Shown: positions 1 to 11,270, counted from the stretch's first letter. The stretch: 64,000 nucleotides of DNA from Desmodus rotundus (GCF_022682495.2 NC_071389.1:43972239-44036238); one strand, 5' to 3'. The notes: generated by a model not told the origin, from the sequence alone. A program made the numbers and translations.

Positions 1-165
1 ATGAGGTTTCTTTTTTAGGTGATGAAAATATTCTAAAATTGACTGTGGTAGTAGTTGAACATAACTGTGAACATACTAAAAACTGTTGAATTCTATACTT
101 TAAATGGGTGCATTGTATCATATGTAAATTATATCTCAAAAAAGCTGTTTTTTAAAAAAATGAAG
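1..165 (+). repeat. Old L1 3' UTR end (L1M-like), cut by window edge
   Basis: This is the 3' terminal stretch of an old mammalian L1. It reads like the L1ME 3' UTR: a TGATGAAAATATTCTAAAAT segment, then TTTAAATGGGTGCATTGTAT, then an AATTATATCTCAAAAAAGCTG end and an A-rich tail. The element begins outside the window. The subfamily name is from memory of the consensus style. Confidence 0.7.
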
Positions 166-169
166 GTAA

Positions 170-781
170 AATAAAGACTTTTTCAAACATAGAAAAGCTG
201 AAAGAATTCATCACCAGCAGACATGATCTGCAAGAAATGTTAAAGAATGTCCTTTAGGGAGAAGAAAAATGATACCAGATAGAAATATGGAACTCTCAAA
301 AAACAAGTAAATAAACAAATAGATAAATAGCATCAGAAATGTTAACTACATGAATAAATATATAATTTTTCTTTTAAAATCTTATTAAAATACAAAATAA
401 TAATAATTATTATTATAGGGTGTATGACATGTAAAAGTAAAATGTATGACAACAGCACAAAGGCTGGGCAAAAAAGAAATGGAAATATACTATGATAATG
501 TGCTTATGCTATATATGAAGTATTACAACATCACTAAAATGGAAACTGTGATAAAGATGAATATTATAAATTCTAAATTAAACACTAATATAACAAAAAA
601 AAGCTATAACTAAAAAGCAGATGAAAAAGATAAAATAAAGTCATAAAAAACATCCAACACAAAAGAAGGCAGAGAAAGGGGAAAGGAAGAACAAAAAAGA
701 TGGGACAAATAGCAAGATGGCAGATTTAAATCTGATCATTATCAATAATCATATTAAATATAAACGGTGTAAAAACCAATT
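170..781 (+). repeat. Old L1, ORF1 end and inter-ORF region (left part)
   Basis: Decayed old L1 sequence: the C-terminal end of ORF1 (GAATTCATCACCAGCAGAC, GAAATGTTAAAGAATGTCCTT, GATACCAGATAGAAATATGG) followed by the ORF1-ORF2 spacer (AGCACAAAGGCTGGG, CAAAAGAAGGCAGAGAAA, GATGGGACAAATAGCAAGATGG). The same L1 resumes at about 2798, so the younger element at 795-2792 was inserted into it. All frames carry stops. Confidence 0.7.
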
Positions 782-794
782 AAAAAGTAGAGAT

Positions 795-2792
795 GGACTT
801 TCAGCCAAGATGGCAGCATAGGTAGACACACTGTGCCTCCTCACACAACCAAAACAAGGACAACAACAAATTTAAAAACAAAAAACAACCAGAACTGACA
901 GAAAATCGAACTGTGTGGAAGGCCTACAACCAACCAACGAGTTAAAGAAGAAACATTCATCCAGACAGGTAGGAGGGGCAGAGACTGGCAGCCGGGCAGA
1001 CAGGACATGCAGCAAGGTGGCGGCTGGAGGATATGGGCGGGTGAGGCAGCAGATTGCAGACTGGGTGGTCCCACATTCGCGTGCAGATAAACTGGGAGGA
1101 ACAACCGGGGAGCAAGTCAGACTGCACAACCCAGGGTTCCAGAGCAGGGAAATAAAGCCTCAAACCTCTGACTGAAAACATCTGTAGGGGTTGACGCGGC
1201 AGTGGGAGAAATTCCCAGCCTCACAGAAGAGTTCATTGGAGAGTCCAGTGGGGTCCTAAAACATTCAAAAACCCACCCACCTGGGAATCAGCACCACAAG
1301 AGCCAAATTTGATTGTGGGGAGCAGGGAAAGTGACTGAAAAATGGCAGAAAACAGAGCAAGCAGCACTGTTCCCTCTCGGAACCCTCCCCACATACAGTG
1401 TCACAACGCAGTGACGTGTGTTGCCTCACCCTGGTGAACACCTAAAACTCTGCCCCTTAGCAGGCATGCTGAGACAAAAAAAGAGGCTCAAATGAAAGAA
1501 CAAATCAAAGCTCCAGAAAAAATACAACTAAGTGATGAAGAGATAGCCAACCTATCAGATGCATGGTTCAAAGCACTGATAATCAGGATGCTCACAGATT
1601 TGGTTGAATATAGTCACAAATTAGATGAAAAAATGAAGTCTATGCTAAGTGAAATAAAGGAAAATGTACAGGGAACCAACAGTGATGAGAAGGAAACCGG
1701 GACTCAAATCAATGGTGTGAACCAGAAGGAAGAAATAAACATTCCACTAGAACAGAATGAAGAAACAAGAATTAAAAAAAAAAAAATGAGTAGAAGCTCA
1801 GGAACCTCCAGGACATCTTTAAACGTTCCAACATCTGAATTATAGGGGTACCAGAAGGAGAAGCAGAAGAGCAAGAAATTGAAAACTTATTTGAAAACAT
1901 AATGAAGGAGAAATTCCCTAATCTGGCCAAGGATATAGATTTCCAGGAAGTCCAGGAAGCTCAGAGACTCCCAAAGAGGTTGGACCCAAGGAAGAACACA
2001 CCAAGGCTCATCATAATTATATTAGCCAAAATTAAAGGTAAGGAGAGAATTTTAAAAGCAGCAAGAGACAAGGAGACAGTTACCTATAAAGGAGTTCCCA
2101 TTAGACTATCAGCTGATTTCTCAAAGGAAACCTTACAGGCAAGAAGGGGCTGGAAAGAAGTATTCAAAGTCATGAAAGGCAAGGACCTACATCCAAGATT
2201 AGTCTATCCAGCAAAGCTATCATTTAGAATGGAAGGGCAGGTAAAGTGCTTCCCAGATAAGGTCAAATTAAAGGAGTTCATCATCACCAAGCCCTTATTA
2301 TATGAAATGTTAAAGGGACTTATCTATGAAAAAGAAGATAAAAATATGAACAGTAAAATGACAACAAACTCACAGTTATTAACAACCACACCTAAAACAA
2401 AAACAAAAGCAAAGCAAACAAGTAGAACAGGCACAGAATCACAGAAATGGAGATCACATGGAGGGTTATCAGCAGGGGAGTGAGGGGGGAGGAAGGGGGA
2501 AAAGGTACAGAGAATAAGTTGCATAAATGGTAGGTAGAAGATAAACAGGGGGAGGGTAAGAATAGCATAGGAAATGTAGAAGCCAAAGAATTTATATATA
2601 TGACCCAAGGACATGAACTAAAAGGGGGGGAATGCAGGTAGGAAGGGTGTGCAGGGCAGAGTGGAATAAAGGGGGGGAAATGGGACAAGTGTAATAGCAT
2701 AACCAATAAAATATATTTTAAAAAAATAAATAAAAATTTTTAAAAAGTACACTGAAATCTCATTCATCACCTTCCAAATTGGGAAAGGAAAA
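795..2792 (+). mobile_element. HAL1-like (ORF1-only, half-L1) retrotransposon with probable 3' transduction
   Basis: A nearly full-length L1-derived element that carries an L1 5' UTR and ORF1 but no ORF2. It starts GGACTTTCAGCC, has a YY1-like CAAGATGGC at +12, a GC-richer 5' UTR to about 1490, then ORF1 (1492-2483, one frameshift). A purine/G-rich 3' UTR of about 220 bp and an AATAAA at 2705-2710 with an A-rich tail follow directly. After the first tail come about 42 bp of unrelated sequence (2747-2788), a second A run, and then a 13-bp target-site duplication (782-794 versus 2793-2805, 12 of 13 identical). The extra segment fits a 3' transduction. HAL1 elements are a known class of L1 derivative lacking ORF2; assignment rests on structure, not a database match. 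Confidence 0.8.
1492..2483 (+). pseudogene. L1-type ORF1 protein, one frameshift (inside HAL1 copy)
   Basis: ORF1p is an RNA-binding trimeric chaperone of L1 ribonucleoproteins. The 5' half (1492-about 1785) encodes the N-terminal and coiled-coil region (EEIANLSDAWFKAL, NVQGTNSDEKETGTQ). The 3' half, in another frame (about 1790-2483), encodes the RRM (RIIGVPEG-type start, FQEVQEAQR, then the LIIIILAKIKGKERILKAAR region) and the C-terminal domain (KDLHPRLVYPAKLSF, LKEFIITKPLLYEMLKGL). The shift falls in an A run near 1770-1785 (AATTAAAAAAAAAAAATG). Joined length would be about 330 codons, normal for ORF1p. A single lesion suggests a fairly young copy, but it cannot make full-length ORF1p. Confidence 0.8.
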
Positions 2793-2797
2793 AAAAA

Positions 2798-4110
2798 GCA
2801 GAGATTATCAAATTGGATAAAAAAGCAAGACCCAGCCATATGCTGTGTACAAGAAAAACACTTGGAAGATACAAACAGATTGAAAGTAGAATGATGGAAA
2901 AGTTCTCAGCACAAAGACTATTGCTAGGGTTAAAGGTCATTTCATAAAGATAAAGGGGTCTATTCATTAAGAGGACCTAATAACTAAGCTTCAAAATACA
3001 TGAAGAAAAATCTAATTGAACTGCAAGGAATAAATGAAATCACAATTATAGTCAGAAATTTCAATATTCCTCCATCTAAATTAATAGAAAAACTAAAAAC
3101 AAAATCAGCAAGTATACAGAAGACTTGAAAACCACTATTAACCAATCAGATATAATTGACACTATAGAACACACCACCTCACAATGGCAGAATACACATT
3201 GTTTCCAAGTACACATAGAACATGTATCATGATAGGCCATATTCTCAGCAATAAAATGTTTCAATATATTTAAGAGTATTCAAGTCACATAAAGTCACCA
3301 CAGCAAAATTAAATTAGAAATCAGTAACAAAAGAATACATCGAAAATCCATGAGCATTTGCAAACTAGACTTTTAAACAATCATAAGTCAAAAAAGACAT
3401 CCCCAAAATTAGAAAGTGTTCTGAACTACATAAAATTGAAAATACAACACATGAAAGAAAACAAAGAAGGATTTCAAACCAATGACTTCAGCTGTCAATA
3501 TTAAGCTAGAAAAAGAAGAGTAAAGTAAACCTAAAATAAGCAAAAAGAAGTAATAAAATCTGAACAAAACTTAACTAAATAAAAAAACTATTTCGATTCT
3601 AATATAGAGAAAATCAATGAAACCAAAAGATGGTTCTTTAAAAAGATCAGTAAAATTGATAAACCTCCAACCAGATTGATCAGAAAAATTTAAGAGTATA
3701 AAATAGAGGAAAACATAGCAACCCAGATAAATGTCACAAATATAATGCATGATGTAGAAGGGGGAAAAGCAAGTCATGAAAGAATACATACGATATGATT
3801 CTGCTTAAGTTAAAAAATATGTAAAACTTGTGAGTGTAACGTACATAATACAAGGATAAAAAAGAGCAAGGAAAATATGACTTTAGAAACAGAGTTGTAA
3901 TTATCTCAGGAAAGGATGGTAAGAAATGGTTCATTGCAGACTTCAATTGTGGTGATGTTCTTTTAATCTGTGAGTTGGTTATACAGCTGTTCATTTTATT
4001 ATTCTTTATCATTTATATGTGCATTACACATATTATTTTGTATGTACAAAATACATATTTTATAATAAAAATTTAATAAAATGTATAGGTAACTACTAAA
4101 AGGATAGAAT
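2798..4110 (+). repeat. Old L1, ORF2 endonuclease/RT start then 3' UTR-like sequence
   Basis: Continuation of the old L1 split by the HAL1-like element. The stretch ATTGGATAAAAAAGCAAGAC at 2812-2831 followed by ATATGCTGTGTACAAGAAA is the ORF2 endonuclease region; AATCAATGAAACCAAAAGATGG near 3610 and AAAATTGATAAACCTCCAACC are close to the start of the RT region. Many stops and indels. From about 3740 (GAATACATACGATATGATTC, GTGGTGATGTTCTTTTAATC) the sequence resembles an L1 3' UTR, implying a large internal deletion or a second fragment. Confidence 0.65.
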
Positions 4111-4119
4111 CAAATGTAT

Positions 4120-4940
4120 GACTTCCAAAGCAATAAGAAGGGAAAGAAAAAGAATACAGAAAATTTAAACAATATAACAGATTTCAGGAAAATAGCAAGG
4201 TGAAGAAAAGGAACAAGAGAAAGCTTAGGTAACAAGAAAGCACAAAATGAGATGATGACAATAAATATCAATAAATGAAATTAATATAAATCAATTAAAT
4301 TTGCCAGTAAAAACCCAGATATTTGTATTGAATGAATAAGACAAAACTTTGCATATACTATATTTACAATCAAAACACCTAAAACATAATATATCATAGA
4401 AAAACTGAAAGTAGCCCTAGCTGGTGTGGCTCAGTGGGTTGAGCGCTGGCCTGCAGACTGAAAGGTCACCAGTTCGATGCCTCATCAGGGCACATGCAAG
4501 GGTTGCAGGTCAGGATCCCAGCTGGGGGCATTTGAGAGGTGACCAATCCATGTTGCTCTCACACATGGATGTTTATCTCCCTCTCTTTCTCCCTCCCTTC
4601 CCCTCTCTCTGAAAATAGTAAATAAAATCTTTAAAAAAACAGAAAGTAAAGGAGCAGAAAAGGTATTCCATTCAAATTGTTACCAAAGGAAAACCGATGT
4701 AGACTATTAATATCAAGTAAGATAGGCTTTAAGGTAAATGTGCATAGGCACTAAGAGAATCACCACATTAGAACAAAAAGAAAAGTTCAGCAGAAAACTC
4801 CAACAATTCTGAATTTCTATGCACCCAAAAACATGGCCTCGAAATACAGAAAGCAAAAATTCACAGAATAAGTAACTGTCAACCCTACCATTGTATTGTG
4901 AGATTCTAACTCACCTCTCCCACCAGCGATAGAACAGTAG
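4120..4940 (+). repeat. Second old L1 ORF2 (endonuclease) fragment, split by a SINE
   Basis: Degraded L1 sequence: AAACTGAAAGTA before the SINE resumes as CAGAAAGTAAAGG after it, followed by AAGATAGGCTTTAAGG, TTCTATGCACCCAAAAACATGG and AAATTCACAGAATAAG, matching the usual order in the L1 endonuclease region. No reading frame is open. The left boundary (4120) is approximate. Confidence 0.5.
4414..4635 (+). mobile_element. Ves SINE, inserted in old L1
   Basis: Full-length tRNA-derived SINE: GCCCTAGCTGGTGTGGCTC head with the A-box-like region, AGGTCACCAGTTCGAT B-box-like region, CTCTCTTTCTCCCTCCC tract and AATAAAATCTTT tail. TSDs flank it: AAAACTGAAAGTA at 4401-4413 and AAAACAGAAAGTA at 4636-4648 (12 of 13). 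Confidence 0.9.
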
Positions 4941-5995
4941 AAGGACACAGATGTGTATAGATACAGAAGTTTTGAACAATACAATTAAAATGCTTACGCT
5001 AATAACAGAACTTTGAATTCAACAGTTAATGAATACTGTTTTTTTCAAGAACATGAGAAACATTCAACCAAAAAACAATAAAAAAAAAAGGTACTAGATT
5101 ACAAAATAAATTTTACTAAATACCCAAGAATCTGATGCTATTGAGATGAGGAAACAATTTTCAGATAGTTTAAGTAATTTTCCTGGAACATATAATTAGT
5201 GAGTGGTATATGATTAATTCCATGGTCTGTAATACTAACCATTACACTATACCACCTCTATTAAAAATTTAATTAAAAACTAAAATTTTTCATACATAAT
5301 ATAGTGAAGTTATTCTTTCTATATTATCTCTGACATCAATGTCATTGTATATAGATATTCCTAGTAATTGAAGTATTCTACTTTATTAGGAAGCTGTAAT
5401 TTGAAATACGAATAATTTTAATGGGCCGTGTAAGCATGTTAGAGACATTAACAAAAAGGCAGAGAAGCAGGATTATGGGAAGGTAGGCGGGGCCACATCA
5501 ATTACAGTTCATTCATTAGATAGAGGTAAAGTATGGAAGATTACTAGGGAAGTGATCATTAGGGATGCTTTAGAAAGAATAATGATTGAGATAAGAAATA
5601 TGGAACCTTCCAAACTATTGCTCAGAAACTACATCATTGTTTCTAAAGTGTCTCATATTTCTCTTTGAAATGTTCATCTCAAGAACTAGCACAGCAGTAT
5701 AGAGATAAATATATATATATGTATATACATATGGCATTATATTATTAGCTGCTACTCTCTACTCTTGTGGTATGACATTGATCAAAGTATTTATTTTTGC
5801 TGCATCCTGGATTTGGCCTCAGAATCATTCTCAAAACAATCCTCCTAGCAGCCATTATGAACTGATGAAATTTTACAGGGCCTGGCTTTGTAAAAGAGAA
5901 TCAGATTTGGATTAGATGTTCACCACCAGCTCTATCACCTACTTAGCTATGTGATCATAAACAAGGAACTTGGTACTCCTAAACCTTAGTTATCA
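4941..5995. other. AT-rich intergenic DNA with one probable MIR remnant
   Basis: No gene is visible. About 5135-5265 (TGAGATGAGGAAACAATTTTC, then AATAATTTTCCTGG-type and TTAGTGAGTGG segments) looks like an inverted MIR 3' region. The short TATATATATGTATATACATA tract near 5708 is simple sequence. The rest is unassigned. Confidence 0.4.
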
Positions 5996-6002
5996 AATGG
6001 AA

Positions 6003-6192
6003 CTCAGGGTAGCTCAGTTGGTTAGAGTGTTGTCCTGATACACCAAGGTTTTGGGTTTGATCCTTAGGGCACATGCAAGAATCAATCAATGAATGTATAA
6101 ATAAGTGGAACAACATATCAATGCTTTTCTCTCTCTCTTTCCCTTCCTCTGTTTCTTTCTGAAAATCAATAAATGAAAAAATAAAATAAAGA
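6003..6192 (+). mobile_element. Ves-like SINE, diverged subtype
   Basis: GGTAGCTCAGTTGGTTAGAG head, GGGTTTGATCCTTAGGGCAC B-box region, CAATGAATGTATAAATAAGTGG middle, CTCTCTCTTTCCC tract and AATCAATAAATGAAAAAATAAA tail. This is the subtype with the CAATGAATGCATAAATNAGTGGAA signature, also seen at 19.5, 22.6 and 41.7 kb. Confidence 0.85.
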
Positions 6193-6229
6193 ATACATGG
6201 CATACAGTTATCTTAAGCAGTATATACTG

Positions 6230-6530
6230 AACACATGCCTCCTTTGGGTCATGGCTCAAATGTCACTTTTAATGTCTACCCTGACAACCCTATTTAAAAC
6301 TGCACCAATGCCCCACTCCTAATCCCCTTACCTTGCACCTCCTTTATTTCTCCTTATCACTTATTGCTAAGGTAATGTATAAATGTTGTTATATCTGTTG
6401 TGGTCTTGATAGAAAGAAGCTCTACTAGAATAAGCCTCTTGATCTGGTGCACTGATATACCTCCAGCACTGAGAATAGTGCCTGATTTATAACAAATGCT
6501 CTATAAAGATGTGTTGAATTATTATTCTCA
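6230..6530 (+). repeat. L2 LINE 3' end
   Basis: Sequence reads in the order of the L2 3' UTR: GGCTCAAATGTCACTTTTAATG, CCTGACAACCCTATTTAAAA, then AGAATAGTGCCTGATTTATAAC, AAATGCTCTATAAAGATGTG and TTGAATT. Old and fragmentary. Confidence 0.6.
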
Positions 6531-6534
6531 AAGC

Positions 6535-8486
6535 ATGACACACACTTAGAAATGAGGTTTATCATTAACAATAGTGGATATAAATCCATACTTCAAAAAA
6601 CTCTCTCTTGATGATTGTGAATTGGTGGGCTAATTTCCTGTCACCTCTCATTAGATCACCATTGTGTTATTTATTTGGTAATACGGTAGAAAAGAGCTCT
6701 AACTCTATCATTATTTTTGTCTTCTAAAATATGGCTGAGGAAGACCTCTTCTAGGAGGGGAGGAAATTCAGCTCTACCATCTTATTAGTAATATATTCCA
6801 GCTAAAGTTTCTTTGCAGGAACCATTTCAAGCTTAAGTTATACGTACAATCTGTAGGGCTGTAAATTGCATAATCTATAAATTCACTTAACCCAACAAAT
6901 CCCACCTACAGTATCCTCACAGTAAATTGAAAATGAACAGAAGAACAAAAGATGCCCCTCGAAGCCCCTTGGTGTTGGACAGACCTGCTCTCCACTCAGA
7001 ATGCTGTCTCCCTTGGTTACACCTGCCTCTGCTTAGGACACTACTATTTTAAGTAACCAAAGCAAAAGCAAGAACAAATTATATATTTTTGTCCTCTATG
7101 TTGACAAAAACAGCAAATCTAAGTAACTTCCTCACTCCATATCACAGACTATTACTAGGTTTTTACACCACAGTAAAGGTTAATTGCGGGAATATCCTGT
7201 TTATTCAGGGTAGGGGGGTGGGTTGCATTCCTGAAATAGGTGTGCAAACTACAGCAGTCTATATGTAGATGTTTTGCATAGCCCCTGTGGAGATGCTTTC
7301 TAAGTCAGTGATTGTTCTCTGCAAATCCCCTGATATCACTACATCCCTCAGGTAACAGTCATCTTCTACTACCTCTCCTACAGCCGTCTGTCAATCCTGC
7401 AAGACTTCAGTGATGTTTGTAAAGCCCGTCATAATGTCAGAGGGCTCCACCTATTGTTAAAGGCCTCCTGGCTGTTCCTGACTCTTTTTCCTCCACCTTT
7501 CACTTGAAGACACCTCAAGCTGCCTTAAAAATGCATTTTAACACCCAGTATGATATCCTTCCTTTGTTACTTCGTAGAAAAGTACTATTCATGTATGTTT
7601 TTTGTCAGCCACTACTGATTTGCCAAAACACAGGGTGAACAGCAGAAAAACAGAGTGCCCCCATTGCAAGACACACTCAACTCAGGTCAGCAGCGTAAAG
7701 AGCTCCAAGGGTGAGGGCGGATGGCCAGAGTGCAGATACCCTGAGATTTCAACGTCAGGAATGTCCAGCAGCTCACAGAACAGGGTTGAGGGGTCGGGGG
7801 CGGGGGTGGGGAGGTAGATGCATACTTAAATTTCAGTAACTTGTATTATATTTATACGGAAAATAGTTCACAGCCAGAGATACAGAAAAGCAGTATTGCT
7901 TAAAGCTGTTACTCTCTTTCCACGTGAGTGCGGCTTTCTGACCCATCGATCATCTTGGGAGTTTATATATTTACTCAAATGCTCAAACATTTTTAGAAGC
8001 CTGTTTGAAAAGGCCTTTACAGACTAAAGCCCATTCTTTTGGTCATCCTTAAGGATGAGAAAGTGTCATTATGTGAAGCTGGCTCTTATTTTCGAAAATA
8101 GCCTCCAAAAGTGAGATGTAGAAAAGTACATAATCAAGCCAGTACTAATTAGGGGTCAAAAGTTAGATGCAAGTGTAAGGTAAAACAGGACTAGTTTTCT
8201 TCTTCCGGTTTCCTATAACAGATCTCCTTAGTTGTATAACAATACTTCATAATCATTTTGGAGTCCTTTACCAAAGAGAACTCAGAAATGACATGTGGTA
8301 CAAGAAAGAAGAGACAGAGGAGAAAAAAAACAGAGCAACTAAATTACAATATTTATTATTTACCATGATCAAAAAGAACATTACCAATAGCTTTATTATC
8401 AGCTATTATTTATTGTGAGGATCAATTTGTTCATTCCAAAATAATGAGCAAGATTTAAAATATGTGTATACACATATTCATATAAA
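6535..8486. other. Intergenic DNA, nothing recognised
   Basis: No open frame with gene-like character and no repeat I can name with confidence. The 71-codon frame at 7602-7817 has no recognisable domain. A G-rich run (GGGGTCGGGGGCGGGGGTGG) lies at about 7790-7810. Confidence 0.4.
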
Positions 8487-8488
8487 TA

Positions 8489-8602
8489 CAGGAGTTGGCA
8501 AAAGTAGATTTACATTTAAGTACACGAACATTTTATTCTTGTATTATTATTTATTAATTCTTATTTATATTACAACTGTAAACCTACTTTTGCCTACCCA
8601 TG
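8489..8602. mobile_element. Tc1/mariner-type MITE with TA target duplication
   Basis: A 114-bp AT-rich element bounded by terminal inverted repeats: the left end CAGGAGTTGGCAAAAGTAG... and the reverse complement of the right end CATGGGTAGGCAAAAGTAG... agree at 21 of 25 positions. It is flanked by TA dinucleotides (8487-8488 and 8603-8604), the target preference of Tc1/mariner transposases. There is no coding capacity, so it depended on a transposase in trans. Confidence 0.75.
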
Positions 8603-8604
8603 TA

Positions 8605-10229
8605 TGTGGGATAATGCAAGTTTTGTGATACCTTAGAAAAACATATTAAAGTTTTGAAAACATTTATGTAGCTGATATCATTACTGCTCTATCTTAACAG
8701 GTGGCCTTAAGTACTTAAGTGTAATTTTGTTATGAATAAGACTAACCTTCTTCTTGGTATACCATCTCCAAGGAAACTTATTTTCCCACTCCCATAACAT
8801 CAGTCCACACTCAGCTTGGTTTGCTATTGGTAAAATGTTAAAACTTTTGTATAAAAGACAAAAGAGAATATTTTCAAGTGCATTTTTTCAAGCCATCTAA
8901 ATATTTTACATACTAGGAGCCCCGGGTTAGGAAACCCTCATTTGGGAGCAGGGTTTACTAGAAACCCTGGTTTGAGAATAAGGTTTGGGAATAGGGTTTA
9001 CTTACAAATGAATACATAAAAGTCAAGGTTTCATTCAAAATATTCTTTTAAAAAGATATTTTAAGTCATATATAATATATAAAACTTAATTGATGGCATT
9101 GCTCTGAATTTGGAAGATTAAAATACACTGAGTTTTTTAATTCTCTAAAAAATAGTTTTATTAATTAAAAATCCTTGTTTTCTTTTGTCTTCTTAGTGTT
9201 TAAAATAAAAATTGCTTCAAGTAATTACAATTATTTAAATATATTCAGCTAGAGAGAACTGGGAGTTTGGTAGATGTAGTAATTGCTTTACCGCAGTGTA
9301 CTTTACCATTCCACTTAAGTTTTTCAAGATATATCATATGGTGATGGCATTCAGAATAAAATGTGCCAGTATTGCACTTTAGCTTCCTAAGAAACCCCTC
9401 TTTTCAGCATCTTCGACCTTACTCCAAATGTATGTATTTTTATTATAATGGATACAGGTGCATCCTGAAGTTATTGTGAATGCTGCTTTTTAAACTGGTG
9501 TTGGTCTTTCCCTTTCACTTCCAGATTTTAACAAAGGACACCATCACCACCCGGTAGCTAAGGACAGCCTCGTAAAATAAACTGCACGCACTGCCTGCTG
9601 AATTGGCCACACTTAACCACGAATTTAAATAGCTTAAGTCTCCGTTTAACTTCCCAGCTGTGAGGTGTTGTTTAAAAAAAGGAAGAGAGGGGATTTCAAA
9701 TTACCCCATGGTTCTATACAAAGCCTTCTGCCAAAAAGGGAAGTTTAAACAACGTCATTTTACATAATACTGCTTTCTTAATTGTTGTTTTTATCGTTTT
9801 GATTTGTGCAGCATCTTTCTTCTGAGCTTTTTCATCACCATTCAGCCATCCACCCCTTAATGGGAAGGGGATGGAGAGGACAGAATCACTTTCCATTTTA
9901 CAGACAGAAAAACAAATAGTTCTAAAGACAAAATCACACATCAAGATAGCAAGAGAAAAGACTGGATTCTTTGTTTCCCCATCCAATGCTCTTTTATAAC
10001 TACCTCTCTAATTCTTTAGGCCTCATATAATTTGTTAATAAATTTAAGCAACTGAGAAAATCAAATAGACAGGCCTGGCTGGAATTATAGATAATTTCCT
10101 GCAGGGTGCCATGAACTTCGGTCCTACTGCACACCACGTTCAAACTAGTTTAGTCCTGGACGTCTCCCAAGGGTCTAGTGACAATCATAGCAACTTGAGC
10201 ATCCAAAATTCAGTAAGGACCACAATAAA
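8605..10229. other. AT-rich intergenic DNA, nothing recognised
   Basis: No gene. A curious set of short repeats around 8930-9000 (AGGAAACCCTCATTTGGGAGCAGGGTTTAC, AGAAACCCTGGTTTGAGAATAAGGTTTGGG, AATAGGGTTTAC) is a small imperfect local duplication. Frames around 9714-9986 show no domain. Confidence 0.4.
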
Positions 10230-10239
10230 CACAAGTGCA

Positions 10240-10595
10240 CTCAATTATGCTGGAAATTTTTATAGGATTTTCACCCCTTTCTTAACTTCCTGGTGTTTAA
10301 ATCCTACTTACCCTTTCAAAACCAGAGCAAATGCTACCTCCTCCAGGAAATCTCTCTTAATCCTCCCCACTCCCCTCCCCCTCAATCCCCCAGGACTAAG
10401 GAATCTCTTCTATCCTGAACTCTCAAAAGTACTTTATTCATATCTTTTATTCCACTTAATACATTCTACTTTAATATAATATTTTATGTGTTTTAACTCT
10501 GCTTTAGTCTGCAAGTTCATTAGGTTAGGATTCAGTTACTTAGCAAGACTTTAATACATGCTTTGTAAATTCAATCAATGCATTATAGAGCCAGA
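10240..10595 (+). repeat. L2 LINE 3' fragment
   Basis: AAATGCTACCTCCTCCAGGAA, AAAGTACTTTATTCATATC, TCTGCAAGTTCATTAGGTTAGG and ATGCTTTGTAAATTC follow the order of the L2 3' end. The overlapping 122-codon frame (10111-10479) is a by-product of this repeat. Confidence 0.55.
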
Positions 10596-10764
10596 TAATA
10601 CAAGAAGAAAAATAAAATGCTGGGCATTTCCAAATGGCAAATTACCGAAGAAAATACATGCACTCCTGAAAAAGTGATAGAAGGCTAGATAAGAGTATTC
10701 CAATTAAGAACCACTAGTTGTTAGTGTTTATCAGAAGGACTGATCTAAGAATGGCTATCCCCTT

Positions 10765-11270
10765 GGACAGGTAACAAAATCCACACTCCTTTCCATGGCC
10801 AGCAAGACCCTGTAGGATCTGGCCCCAGCCAACCTCTCCAGCTGCATCTCAGGTCCCTTTGCCACATGAAGCTCCAGTCCAACTAGCCAAGCTCTTTTCT
10901 TGCCTCAGATCTTCTGCTTCTGCCATGATGCTACCTGGAACACTGTGTGCTCACCCTTTCACCCTCTTCACCACCCACCAACCACCCCACACTCTTTGAA
11001 AGACCAGGTCCTCATCCTTCATTCAGATCTTGTAAGACCCACCAGGTAACTCTGTCTTAAAATAAGTCACCCTAGGCTTAGCACTGTTCCCTCCTTGATC
11101 ACATTTTGTACTTTTAAAATCTGTTTCTCGCCTATTATGTAACTGTCCCATCAGATCCTATGGTCATGAGAGCAGGGACCACACTGTGTGGTCATAACGT
11201 CAGACCTAAGCCTGGCGTAGGTACAGTAGTAGAGCAGGTTCTCAATTCATTTGTTTCAAAGAATGAAGGA
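10765..11270 (+). repeat. L2 LINE 3' end, longer copy
   Basis: AGCAAGACCCTGTAGGATCTGGCCCC, CAACCTCTCCAGCTGCATCTC, TGCCACATGAAGCTCCAGTCC, CTACCTGGAACACTGTGTG and GAGCAGGGACCACACTGTG are in L2 order. Old, with small indels. Confidence 0.75.
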
